A stretch of DNA of 64,000 bases from Trichormus variabilis 0441 (GTDB taxonomy: Bacteria > Cyanobacteriota > Cyanobacteriia > Cyanobacteriales > Nostocaceae). The stretch covers positions 3,912,001 through 3,976,000 of the forward strand of contig NZ_CP047242.1 of assembly GCF_009856605.1 (NCBI RefSeq), in the 5' to 3' direction. Positions 30,158-38,010 of the stretch are shown here, piece after piece; the first letter of the stretch is position 1, and every line of letters begins with the position of its first letter. A model generated the notes under the pieces. The model ran no database searches, was not told the origin of the DNA, and saw nothing but the letters and a program-made list of their open reading frames with translations. A program made the position numbers and the translations under genes.

Positions 30158-31690
30158 TTATCTAGGTCTTCCCAAGGTTGTAATATAGATGACTGCTTCA
30201 TCATTGGGAATACCCAGAACTTCATTTACTTGGTCATCAAAAAAACCACCAATACCACTGACACCTAAGTTGAGTTGGATAGCGGCTAAATTCAATCTTT
30301 GTCCCAAATGTCCGGCATCCATGTGTAAGTAACGATAAACGCGATCGCCATATTGAGCGATCGCGGATTTAAGATCAGATGTATGAAAAATGACGGCGGC
30401 AGCATCTCGGCCTAGTTCCTGTCCCAAACAGAGGAAGTGTAACTCTCGCCGGAAGTTTTTAAACCGGATTTGCCTTAATTCTTGAGCTTTAGGCGCGTAA
30501 TAGTAACAACCAGCCTCCAGTCCTTGGACTCCGCAGACAGCGATAAAAGTTTCAATTAAATTTAAATCAAAATAATCCGGGGAATTATCTAGACTTTGGT
30601 CAATATAATTTTGGGGTTGATAAGTAAAATCAAGTAAAGCTTTGAGTTCATCAAAGGTCAATTCCTCACCATTATAAGCACGGGTAGAACGTCGCTTGTG
30701 CATGGTGATTTCCAAATCTGACAGATTTTCTCCCCAGTATATGGGTGCGGAGACGGTGGAGATTTTCAAGCAGAAAGGGAAATTGTATTTATCCTCCAAG
30801 GATTTTTCTTGGATGACCGTTGGTAAATTCAGTTTGCCAGTGATACTAGCGGAAATTTGAGTATGGTGATGGAAATATTTGAGCAATTCACCGTCGGGAA
30901 CTTGGGGATAATTAGTTTCTGTAGCTGAGGGGAGGGCTGTACATCCTGGAGATATATTTTGCTGGATATCTAATAAATCTGCTAGGGGTAAAACAGCGAT
31001 CGCTCCTTCCTGTAGCGGATCAATATATAGTAAATCATTAACTGCTTCATCGATGAAACCGCCAATTAAGTGGGGACGATAATCAGTGATAGCAGCACTT
31101 AACTCGATATTTCCCAACAGGTGTCCTGTATCTAAACAAATGCGACGATAAGCCCGGTCTTCATAGCGCCACGCCGAACGATAGAAAACAGCCGTAACAA
31201 TAATGGCTAATTGAGTACTTTCTAAAGCAGGATGCCAGAAACAAGCCTCTTGCAAACTTTGCCAAACATCACTTTCCCAATAGTGTATTAGGGAATGAGT
31301 GCGACATTGGTAGTTATAAAGCCCTGGCGATAGTAGGGGCGTACCACGGGAAACCACATATACCTCCGCCGGATATAATCCCCCCGCACTGGGCGCAGCA
31401 CGTAAATACACCGTATTCCCCATAGAAGGCATTCTGGCAGTCAGCCCATAACTGCGAAACAATAACCGCGACAGCCTTTGCCACCATTGACCATTGGTAT
31501 CATTGACAAATACCTCTGGTGTTTCTTGTAAATAGGGTTTAAGGTCAATAGCAGAACCGATTTTATACTCCTTAAACGGCACTGGCTGTTTAGCCCAATC
31601 TAACCTCTGACTTTTAGAGGCGATCGTCTCAGGGTCATATTTAGTACGTTCGTGATAATGTTGAGCAATTGACTGGTGTATTTCTGGCAT
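30158..31690 (-). CDS. Tandem SagB-type nitroreductase-fold oxidoreductase
   Basis: A 510-residue protein made of two FMN-dependent nitroreductase-fold halves. The first half (about 1-250) has MPSMGNTVYLRAAPSAGGLYPAEVY-like sequence, FYRSAWRYEDRAYRRICLDTG and HLLGNI. The second half (about 320-510) has KRRSTRAYNGEELTFDELKA, VIFHTSDL, YGDRVYRYLHMDAGHLGQ and LGVSGIGGFFDDQVNE. SagB-type enzymes oxidise azolines to azoles in modified peptides, or act as stand-alone dehydrogenases. No YcaO cyclodehydratase, precursor peptide or transporter is adjacent, so a peptide-modifying role is not supported here. The precise reaction is unknown. Confidence 0.85.
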   Translation of the reverse strand: MPEIHQSIAQHYHERTKYDPETIASKSQRLDWAKQPVPFKEYKIGSAIDLKPYLQETPEVFVNDTNGQWWQRLSRLLFRSYGLTARMPSMGNTVYLRAAPSAGGLYPAEVYVVSRGTPLLSPGLYNYQCRTHSLIHYWESDVWQSLQEACFWHPALESTQLAIIVTAVFYRSAWRYEDRAYRRICLDTGHLLGNIELSAAITDYRPHLIGGFIDEAVNDLLYIDPLQEGAIAVLPLADLLDIQQNISPGCTALPSATETNYPQVPDGELLKYFHHHTQISASITGKLNLPTVIQEKSLEDKYNFPFCLKISTVSAPIYWGENLSDLEITMHKRRSTRAYNGEELTFDELKALLDFTYQPQNYIDQSLDNSPDYFDLNLIETFIAVCGVQGLEAGCYYYAPKAQELRQIRFKNFRRELHFLCLGQELGRDAAAVIFHTSDLKSAIAQYGDRVYRYLHMDAGHLGQRLNLAAIQLNLGVSGIGGFFDDQVNEVLGIPNDEAVIYITTLGRPR

Positions 31691-31792
31691 AGTACTTTCA
31701 ATACCCTTACGACATCCTCATTTTGATCTTGGCATTCATCAGTACCATTATTTCAGTCTAATCAGCACATTCCTCAGAATTACTATTGTTTA

Positions 31793-31909
31793 AGGAGGCA
31801 GGAGGCAGGAGGCAGGGGGGCAGGGAGCAGGGGGAGCGAAGAAGAATAACGATGGACTATTGACTATTAACAACTGACAACTGACAACTGACAACTGACT
31901 AATGACTAG
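31793..31909. repeat. Composite short tandem repeat block
   Basis: GGAGGCAGGAGGCAGGAGGC is followed by CAGGGAGCAGGGGGAGC, then GACTATTGACTATTAAC and repeated AACTGAC units. The stop codon of the DUF4349 gene (CTA at 31899-31901) lies inside it. Confidence 0.9.
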
Positions 31910-32774
31910 CTAAATGATTACGCCGCCAACGGTAGAACCCATAGACTCCAGCAGACAAAATTAACCAATAGGGACTGTACACTATTAACCAAATACCCAA
32001 TTTGAGCAGCCCAACCGTAAAATTTCCTAGCGAATAAGTGGATTTATTCCAAGTTTCTTGTATTTGGGAATTTACAGCCAGTTGAGGGCTAGTACTAGCG
32101 ACGGCTGCTTTGAGATTGAGCGTAATAGTGGAATAGGCGACTTGATTCTGTAGGTTTTTTAATTGAGCATCAATTTGTTCGATAGATTGTCTAACATTGC
32201 TGAGTTCTTGGGCAACACTGAGTACATCTCTAACTGAACCTGCCCGATCCATAATTTTTTGCAGATTAGCTTCAGTTTTCCGGAGATTAGTTAATCTAGC
32301 TTGGAAATCAACCAATTGATTGCCCACATCTTCCGCCGTGATTTTACGATTTTCTACTGTGCCTAATTTAGCTAACTCCTCTATTGTGGGTTCTAGTGAG
32401 TTCTGCGGTACTCTTAGCTGTATTGAGGCAGTATGACGGGTATTTCCCTTTGTGGGTTGTTGTTCATTTAAGCCAATTAAGTCTCCCTGCTGACTATTAA
32501 CAATTTGCGTAACAGTATCAATAGTTTTATCTACCGAGTTGACAATTAGAGTTATGGCCGCTTTTTTAATTAATTGGGGACGGGAACGGGGTATAGGTGC
32601 AGCTTGCGCCTTTTGTGCCACATTATCAGCAAGCTCAGAAGCAGTAACAGGTACAGGTGCTGATGCTTGATTTGTAGACTGGGGTGCAGAAGCGCAACTG
32701 GTAAAAATTACTCCCCCTATTAGCGCAGTGACAAATAAAGCTGATTTACGTGGTAATTGAATAGACTTTTGCAT
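31899..32774 (-). CDS. DUF4349 lipoprotein
   Basis: Starting at the ATG at 32774 (GGGGTGAG just upstream) gives a 291-residue protein. The signal MQKSIQLPRKSALFVTALIG ends in the lipobox FTSC, so it is probably lipid-anchored. A Gln/Ala/Pro-rich spacer follows, then the DUF4349 domain with AAITLIVNSVDKTIDTVTQI, a long coiled-coil segment (about residues 150-225) and YSTITLNLKA. A membrane segment near the C-terminus (LLKLGIWLIVYSPYWLILSA) precedes a basic tail. The function of DUF4349 is not established; it looks like an envelope protein. The longer frame starting at 32804 is less likely because it would place ten residues before the signal. Confidence 0.85.
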   Translation of the reverse strand: MQKSIQLPRKSALFVTALIGGVIFTSCASAPQSTNQASAPVPVTASELADNVAQKAQAAPIPRSRPQLIKKAAITLIVNSVDKTIDTVTQIVNSQQGDLIGLNEQQPTKGNTRHTASIQLRVPQNSLEPTIEELAKLGTVENRKITAEDVGNQLVDFQARLTNLRKTEANLQKIMDRAGSVRDVLSVAQELSNVRQSIEQIDAQLKNLQNQVAYSTITLNLKAAVASTSPQLAVNSQIQETWNKSTYSLGNFTVGLLKLGIWLIVYSPYWLILSAGVYGFYRWRRNHLASH

Positions 32775-32866
32775 AATCTCACCCCAGATAGTTGGATTAA
32801 TCATGAGTATTACTGAGAATAAAACCTAAACCTGGGATTGTTGCAATTTATGTAACGTATACAGTG

Positions 32867-33325
32867 CTACTCGTCGCTTGAAGACAAGTATATAGGGGAA
32901 ATCTGGCGCAGGCCAGAGATCAGGCTTAACCCACCCATACCAAAACTGATCCAAGGTATCAAGCCTTCATAAGAATCCACTACACGCGCGGTAGTGGTTG
33001 GTCGCTTAGGGTCATAACGTACTGCTACTATTTTGCCGTTACTGGAACGGTAAGATCGATAATCACCTGTGAAACGGATGCGATCGCCTTTGGCTAGAAA
33101 CTCAACTACAGGCGCATAGGTTTCCTTTTGCTTATCCTTACTGTCGCGTTCACGACGACGAAGGCTATCTACTACGGTACCCTGTGTTTGTTTTAACGTT
33201 GCACGTTCCTTGGTGATTTGATTATTTACCAAAAAACCGCCCCCAATAAACACACATCCAATCACCAGACCAAGAATGCCACTAAATTTATCTTCAAAGG
33301 TAATTTGGCGAAATTTCAAATTCAT
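32867..33325 (-). CDS. DUF3592 membrane protein
   Basis: A 152-residue protein with two membrane segments (about 14-34, GILGLVIGCVFIGGGFLV, and 121-140, GLIPWISFGMGGLSLISGL). Between them is an extracytoplasmic beta-rich stretch (ATLKQTQGTVVDSLRRR, YAPVVEFLAKGDRIRFTG, VAVRYDPKRPTTTARV) typical of DUF3592. The role of the family is unknown. It is transcribed in the same direction as the DUF4349 lipoprotein 92 bases downstream; the two may be co-expressed envelope genes. Confidence 0.8.
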   Translation of the reverse strand: MNLKFRQITFEDKFSGILGLVIGCVFIGGGFLVNNQITKERATLKQTQGTVVDSLRRRERDSKDKQKETYAPVVEFLAKGDRIRFTGDYRSYRSSNGKIVAVRYDPKRPTTTARVVDSYEGLIPWISFGMGGLSLISGLRQISPIYLSSSDE

Positions 33326-33497
33326 GGGCTTGACAATATCACAGCAATAGATTCCAATGAACTACCCTTGGCTAACTTCGTTTGAGCTAGGGGTAGTTCA
33401 TCTTACAGAAAATTAATAGTAAATTATGTGAATTAAGGTGAAGAATTTCGAGAACTAAAGGCGATTAGGGAAGGTTGTAGAGGTGCAGAACTAATGA

Positions 33498-34964
33498 CTA
33501 ATGACCAATGACTAACACCTTTAAAGTACTCAGACTAGTATCGGCACAACCAGTAATAAATCCGCCTGAACTTTGGATGTGTTGTAAATATTCAATGGCA
33601 GGTTTTGTGATAACTTCTCCTGGCATAATAACGGGGATTCCTGGGGGATAAGGACAGATAATTTCTGCACAAATGCGATCGCGCGCCTGTTCGATGGATA
33701 ATGTTTCACTATCGGCAAAAAAGGCATCACGGGGGGAAATCTCTGAAAAATATTCCAGATTACTATTAACTCTTGGGTTGACTAATGCCTTAGCAGGCGG
33801 TGTTGTTTCTGCTAAAGTTGTGAAACCTTGGACTAACTGCTCAATATCAGCAGTTGTGTTTCCCAAGCTAATAATAAAGGTGAGATGCTTGAAAGTGGCA
33901 AATTCAGCCGTTACCCCCAGTTGTTCATCTAAAATTTCTTCCGCCGCAAAACCCGTTAAACCCAAGCCGGAAACAGTGATAGTTAAGCGTGTTTTATCCA
34001 AAGTTGTAAACCCTGATGATGGTGTCATGGTAGGAGGTTGTAAAACTGATAAGCCAGGAATTTGACTAATTCTTTCTCTAGCTTCATTGGCTAGTTGTAA
34101 GGTACGGGACATTAACTGTTTCCCACACAAAGCCATTTGTTGACGAGCCGCATCCAGAGAAGCTAGAAGTACATAACTGGGGCTAGTGGACTGTAGCAGT
34201 TGCAAAGCCTGACTAACTCTAACCGCATTTATTCTGTCACCTTGGATGTGTAACATCGAAGCTTGCGTCATTGCACCCAGTACCTTGTGAATGGACTGTA
34301 CAGTTAAGTCTGCACCTGCGGCTAAGGCTGGGGTAGGTAATTCTGGGTGAAAAGTGAAGTGTGCGCCGTGGGCTTCATCTACAAGTAGAGGAATATTGTA
34401 TTGGTGGGTGATTTGGGCGATCGCTTCTAAATCCCCACACACACCGTAATATGTAGGGTAAACTGCCAACACCGCTTTAGCATCAGGATGTTGTTGCAAA
34501 GCAGCTTTTACAGCCTCAGGTGTCATACTGTGGGCAATATCTAAAACCTGGTCATATTCAGGATGAATAAAGATTGGGATAGCACCAGAGAGAATTAAAC
34601 CAGCGATCGCCGATGAATGTACATTCCGAGGCAAAATAATCTTATCCCCTGGTCTACAAGTAGCCATAATTGCTGCCTCGACACCGCAAGTAGAACCATT
34701 GACTAAAAACCATGTCTGTGCAGCACCAAAAGCCGCCGCCGCTAATCGTTGGGCTTCCTGAATCACTCCTTGGGGTGCAGATAAATTATCTAAATTAGCC
34801 AACTCCGTCAAATCAGCACCAAACACAGCTTCACCCAACAAATCAGCCAAAGGTTGAGCAATCCCCCGCCCCCGCTTATGCCCAGGAGTATAAAACGCTG
34901 CATGAGGACGAGCGATACAAGCTTTTATCCCATCGATTAATGGTGTTTGGTTTTGATCGAGCAT
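33498..34964 (-). CDS. Orn/Lys/Arg decarboxylase family enzyme
   Basis: A 488-residue fold-type I PLP enzyme related to bacterial Lys/Arg decarboxylases and to the short cyanobacterial group. Visible elements are the start FYTPGHKRGRG, NGSTCGVEAAIMA for phosphate binding, VDEAHGAH with Asp196 and His199, and the PLP lysine K227 in SIHKVLGAMTQ. The C-terminal domain contains CPYPPGIPVIMPGE, matching the family signature. Length fits the compact form lacking the N-terminal wing domain of E. coli enzymes. Substrate (Lys, Arg or Orn) cannot be decided from sequence alone. The product would feed polyamine or cadaverine synthesis. Confidence 0.9.
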   Translation of the reverse strand: MLDQNQTPLIDGIKACIARPHAAFYTPGHKRGRGIAQPLADLLGEAVFGADLTELANLDNLSAPQGVIQEAQRLAAAAFGAAQTWFLVNGSTCGVEAAIMATCRPGDKIILPRNVHSSAIAGLILSGAIPIFIHPEYDQVLDIAHSMTPEAVKAALQQHPDAKAVLAVYPTYYGVCGDLEAIAQITHQYNIPLLVDEAHGAHFTFHPELPTPALAAGADLTVQSIHKVLGAMTQASMLHIQGDRINAVRVSQALQLLQSTSPSYVLLASLDAARQQMALCGKQLMSRTLQLANEARERISQIPGLSVLQPPTMTPSSGFTTLDKTRLTITVSGLGLTGFAAEEILDEQLGVTAEFATFKHLTFIISLGNTTADIEQLVQGFTTLAETTPPAKALVNPRVNSNLEYFSEISPRDAFFADSETLSIEQARDRICAEIICPYPPGIPVIMPGEVITKPAIEYLQHIQSSGGFITGCADTSLSTLKVLVIGH

Positions 34965-35040
34965 TGGTAAGGAGCAAGAAAAGAGATAGTAGGTCGGTGT
35001 AAATAATTATTATTGGAATAAGGCAGGGGGCAGGGAGCAG

Positions 35041-35217
35041 CTGACAGGTGTAGGTATTTTACAAACGTGGCTGAAATGGGGTTTTTCCGTTAGTTGAAAA
35101 CTCAAATTTTAGTCTTTGATTTTCTACCTAAGAACGAAATTTCGTTATTTGAACCACGTTTAGAACTCTGTTTGAGAGTGTCCACTCATACCCACATCAA
35201 AAACCTACACCTGTCAG
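35041..35217. mobile_element. 177-bp MITE-like element with 15-bp perfect terminal inverted repeats
   Basis: The left end CTGACAGGTGTAGGT is exactly inverted at the right end ACCTACACCTGTCAG. The element is flanked by identical 11-base sequences GCAGGGAGCAG at 35030-35040 and 35218-35228, so it may have inserted into a short tandem repeat with target duplication. The interior contains ACAAACGTGG and CCACGTTTAG, a sub-terminal inverted pair. No protein is encoded. No second copy was seen in this window. Confidence 0.8.
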
Positions 35218-35293
35218 GCAGGGAGCAGGGGGAGCAAACTCTTCCCCTCAACGCGAGTGCGGAGCGGAACATGGGTACAAGCCCTGCCCTTCT

Positions 35294-35343
35294 AGGGCGC
35301 TTGACCGGGGCGGAGTACAAGCTCCGTCTCGGTCAAGCGCCCT
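35294..35343. repeat. Large hairpin in repeat DNA before tab2
   Basis: AGGGCGCTTGACCG at the left pairs with CGGTCAAGCGCCCT at the right; inner CGGAG/CTCCG arms extend it around a short TACAAG loop. It is embedded in CAGGGAGCAGGGGG-type repeats on both sides. Confidence 0.85.
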
Positions 35344-35440
35344 TGCTCCCTGCCCCCTGCCCCTTTTCCTCTTGTTGACCAATCTTGGTAGAGTGAGAAT
35401 ATAAGCAAAATATAAACTCGCCAGATTTATACGGCAGAAC

Positions 35441-36301
35441 ATGGGCAGTATTTGGGAATTAGATTTTTACTCCCGTCCGATTTTGGACGAAAATCAGAAA
35501 AAAGTTTGGGAAGTTGTAATTTGTGAAAGTCCCTTAGATATTCGCACAAAGACGGATTCCTTATTTCGCTATGCACAATATTGTCCCAGCACTGAGGTCA
35601 ATTCAGTTTGGTTAAGGACAGCCATTCAAGAGGCAATTAGCAAGGCGGGGGAAGCACCAATCAAAATTCGCTTTTTCCGTCGCCAAATGAATAATATGAT
35701 CGTCAAGGCTTGCGAAGATGCAGGTATTCCAGCTTTAGCCAGCCGACGCACCTTGGCGCTCAATCAATTGCTGAAGCAGCGCATGGAAGAGGTTTATCCC
35801 CAAGAACCAGGTTATCAAGGGGGAACGACTCCCTCAGTGCGTTTGGACAGTCCCTTACCGCAACGCTTACCTGATGCCTTGGAAGGACAACAATGGGTGT
35901 TTGTCTCTTTATCAGCTGCGGATTTAGCAGAAATGCCAGAATGGGAAATTGGTTTTAGTGAGGCATTTCCATTAGATTTTGTCCAGGTATCGCCGGAAAG
36001 CCGCATTCCTGGGGTATTGATTTTCTCCCCTAGAGCTTTGCCAATAGCGGGTTGGATGTCTGGTTTGGAGTTGGCATTTTTGAGAGTAGATACCAGCCAA
36101 GGAACAAGACTAGTTTTAGAAACTGGTGCTACGGAAAGTTGGATTTTAGCAAATATCAAAAATCCCACCACCTTACAAGAAGCTAGAGGTTTCGAGGAAG
36201 CAAAACAAAAGGCCAACGGTGTACATTTTATCGGCGTGCAGTCAAACCCGGAAGCGGAGTCTTTTGCTGGATTTTGGCTGTTACAAGAGGTAGGGGTGTA
36301 G
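35441..36301 (+). CDS. Tab2/Atab2 family RNA-binding protein
   Basis: A 286-residue protein of the Tab2 family, known in algae and plants to bind psaB mRNA and support photosystem I translation; cyanobacterial homologues are presumed to have related roles. The N-terminus MGSIWELDFYSRPILDENQK and the block KVWEVVICESPLD are characteristic. IKIRFFRRQMNNMI and the C-terminal LVLETGATESWILANI and EARGFEEAKQKANGVHFIGV also match. Length is normal for the family. Its last codons (CAA GAG GTA GGG GTG TAG) run into a GGGGTGTAGGGGTATAGGGG repeat, so the stop codon is supplied by the repeat. Confidence 0.9.
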   Translation: MGSIWELDFYSRPILDENQKKVWEVVICESPLDIRTKTDSLFRYAQYCPSTEVNSVWLRTAIQEAISKAGEAPIKIRFFRRQMNNMIVKACEDAGIPALASRRTLALNQLLKQRMEEVYPQEPGYQGGTTPSVRLDSPLPQRLPDALEGQQWVFVSLSAADLAEMPEWEIGFSEAFPLDFVQVSPESRIPGVLIFSPRALPIAGWMSGLELAFLRVDTSQGTRLVLETGATESWILANIKNPTTLQEARGFEEAKQKANGVHFIGVQSNPEAESFAGFWLLQEVGV

Positions 36302-36420
36302 GGGTATAGGGGTGTGGGGGTACAGGGGATAAGAGAGATATGGATTGTCTATCTTTTTCCCCAGTCCCCAATCCCCAATCCCCAATCCCCAATCCCCAAT
36401 CCCCAATCCCCAATCCCCAT
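36289..36420. repeat. Short tandem repeat cluster with CCCCAAT heptamers
   Basis: GTAGGGGTGTAGGGGTATAG units are followed by eight or so CCCCAAT/CCCCAGT heptamers at about 36360-36418. This is the CCCCA(A/G)T class of heptanucleotide repeat described in heterocystous cyanobacteria. Confidence 0.93.
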
Positions 36421-36441
36421 TCCTTTTAAATGGTGATAAAG

Positions 36442-36522
36442 ACCAATGATTTGGGATAATTATCTGCGTCCGTCTGAAATCTACGCGGATAGTCACCAAT
36501 GATTTGGGATAATGATCTGCGT
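36442..36522. repeat. Two 28-bp direct repeats upstream of pmbA
   Basis: ACCAATGATTTGGGATAATT followed by ATCTGCGT at 36442-36469 recurs at 36495-36522 with one mismatch, 53 bases apart. The second copy ends 45 bases before the pmbA start codon. Confidence 0.85.
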
Positions 36523-36566
36523 GTACTGCCAGTTCAAAATCCAAAGTCCACAATTCACCGAGGGTC

Positions 36567-37877
36567 ATGGGTTCTGAAAATTTGTCACAAGATACACTAG
36601 CAGAACATCTGCTGGAACTAGCTATTAAATCGGGAGCAGAAGCGGCTGAAGTGTATCAGTCGCGATCGCTTTCTCGTCCGGTATTCTTTGAGGCTAACCG
36701 ACTCAAACAGCTAGAAACCAGCCAATCTGAAGGTACGGCACTGCGGCTATAGCGCAAAGGTCGCCCAGGACTCACGGTAGCTTATGGTTCAGTAGAACCA
36801 GGGGCAATGGTAGAACGCGCTCTTGCTTTGAGCGAACTGAACCAATCAGAACCAGTGGAATTGGTCAGCAACTCTAAGCCATCCTACCCAGACTTGGGTG
36901 AGGCTGTATCTGTAGAAGTTTTAGTTGGTTGGGGCAAAGAAGCGATCGCCATCATCCGCGATAATTATCCCGATGTCCTCTGTAATAGTGACTGGGAATG
37001 TGATGTGGAAACGACTAGACTTGTCAACACTCAAGGTTTAGATTGCTACTACAGCGATACTACCCTCAGTTGCTATATGTCCGCCGAATGGGTTCGTGGT
37101 GATGATTTTTTAAGTGTATCTGATGGACAAACTCAGCGTGATTACTTAGACCCGGAAAAGTTGGCTTATCAAATTTTACAAAGACTGGTTTGGGCTAAAG
37201 AAAACGTCCCACCTCCTAACGGTCGTGTCCCGGTTTTATTTACCTCCAAGGCGGCGGATATGCTTTGGGGTACGGCGCAAGCAGCGTTGAATGGCAAACG
37301 TGTACTAGAAGCAGCTTCCCCTTGGGCAGAACGCGTGGGTAAACAAGTAATCGCTCCTAGCCTTACCCTTTACCAAGACCCCCAAGCCGGGCCTTATAGC
37401 TGCCCCTTTGATGATGAAGGTACTCCGACCAAATCTTTGGTATTTATCGAAAAAGGCATATTACAAAATTATTATTGCGATCGCACCACCGGAAGGCAAC
37501 TAGGTAATAGCACCACCGGCAATGGTTTTCGCCCTGGTTTAGGCAGTTATCCCACCCCTGGCTTATTTAACTTTTTGATTAAGCCTGGTTCTAAATCCCT
37601 CAAAGACCTGATCCAAAACATGGATGATGGCTTGATTGTAGACCAAATGCTCGGTGGTAGTGGTGGTATCTCTGGCGACTTTTCGATCAATATCGAATTA
37701 GGCTATCGAGTCCAAAAAGGTCAAGTAATCGGTCGCGTCAAAGATACAATGGTCGCAGGCAATGTTTATACCGCCCTCAAGCAAGTGGAATTAGGCAGTG
37801 ATGCTGATTGGAACGGTTCTTGTTATACTCCGTCTTTAATAGTCGAAGGGCTATCGACGACTGGGAGGAATAATTAG
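36567..37877 (+). pseudogene. pmbA: PmbA/TldE-family protein gene with in-frame amber stop
   Basis: PmbA (TldE) acts with TldD in a heterodimeric metalloprotease. The frame from ATG 36567 reads 61 codons to TAG at 36750-36752 and then continues in the same frame without another stop to 37877 (436 codons in all). The sequence around the stop is GTALRL-stop-RKGRPGLTVAYG, which is continuous family sequence; TAG is one transition from TGG, so the lost residue was probably Trp. No HExxxH motif is seen in the rest, which favours PmbA over TldD. The C-terminal GLIVDQMLGGSGGISGDFSI and VKDTMVAGNVYTAL are typical. A restart at ATG 36807 (356 residues) would lack the first 80 residues. Real nonsense mutation, suppression or sequence error are all possible. 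Confidence 0.82.
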
Positions 37878-37879
37878 GA

Positions 37880-37941
37880 GGCAGGGGAAGCAGGGGAAGC
37901 AGGGGAGGCAGGGGAAGCAAGGGGGCAGGGAGCAGGGGGAA
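37880..37941. repeat. Tandem CAGGGGAAG repeat after pmbA
   Basis: Several CAGGGGAAG/CAGGGGAGG units followed by CAGGGAGCAGGGGG, beginning two bases after the pmbA stop codon. Same class as 6238-6282. Confidence 0.9.
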
Positions 37942-37966
37942 GAAAATTGACTATGGACAATTTTAC

Positions 37967-37986
37967 AGACGCGATTAATCGCGTCT
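37967..37986. repeat. Perfect 20-bp palindrome upstream of the ClC gene
   Basis: AGACGCGATTAATCGCGTCT is its own reverse complement, 24 bases before the ClC start codon. It could be an operator, a repeat-family hairpin or both; I lean to a repeat because similar small palindromes are scattered through the window. Confidence 0.6.
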
Positions 37987-38010
37987 CTGACAAATAACTA
38001 AATTAGTACT

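Larger units (their letters stand above)
34965..35440. other. 476-base intergenic region made mostly of repeats
   Basis: Between the divergently transcribed decarboxylase and tab2 genes. Contains the MITE-like element, CAGGGAGCAGGGGGAGC repeats and the large hairpin. About 90 unique bases remain before the tab2 start. Confidence 0.6.

Noticed and set aside
35094..35378. 94-codon plus-strand frame
   Set aside because: It spans the MITE-like element and the repeat hairpin; composition is repeat-driven with no domain.
36360..36420. CCCCAAT array considered as a CRISPR-like repeat
   Set aside because: Units are seven bases and contiguous with no spacers; this is a short tandem repeat, not CRISPR.
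36281..36568. 95-codon minus-strand frame with repeated GDWGLGI
   Set aside because: It is a translation of the CCCCAAT heptamer array and not a protein gene.
37967..37986. Palindrome before the ClC gene considered as a dedicated operator
   Set aside because: Similar small perfect palindromes recur as dispersed repeats, and no regulator gene is linked, so it is listed only as a repeat.
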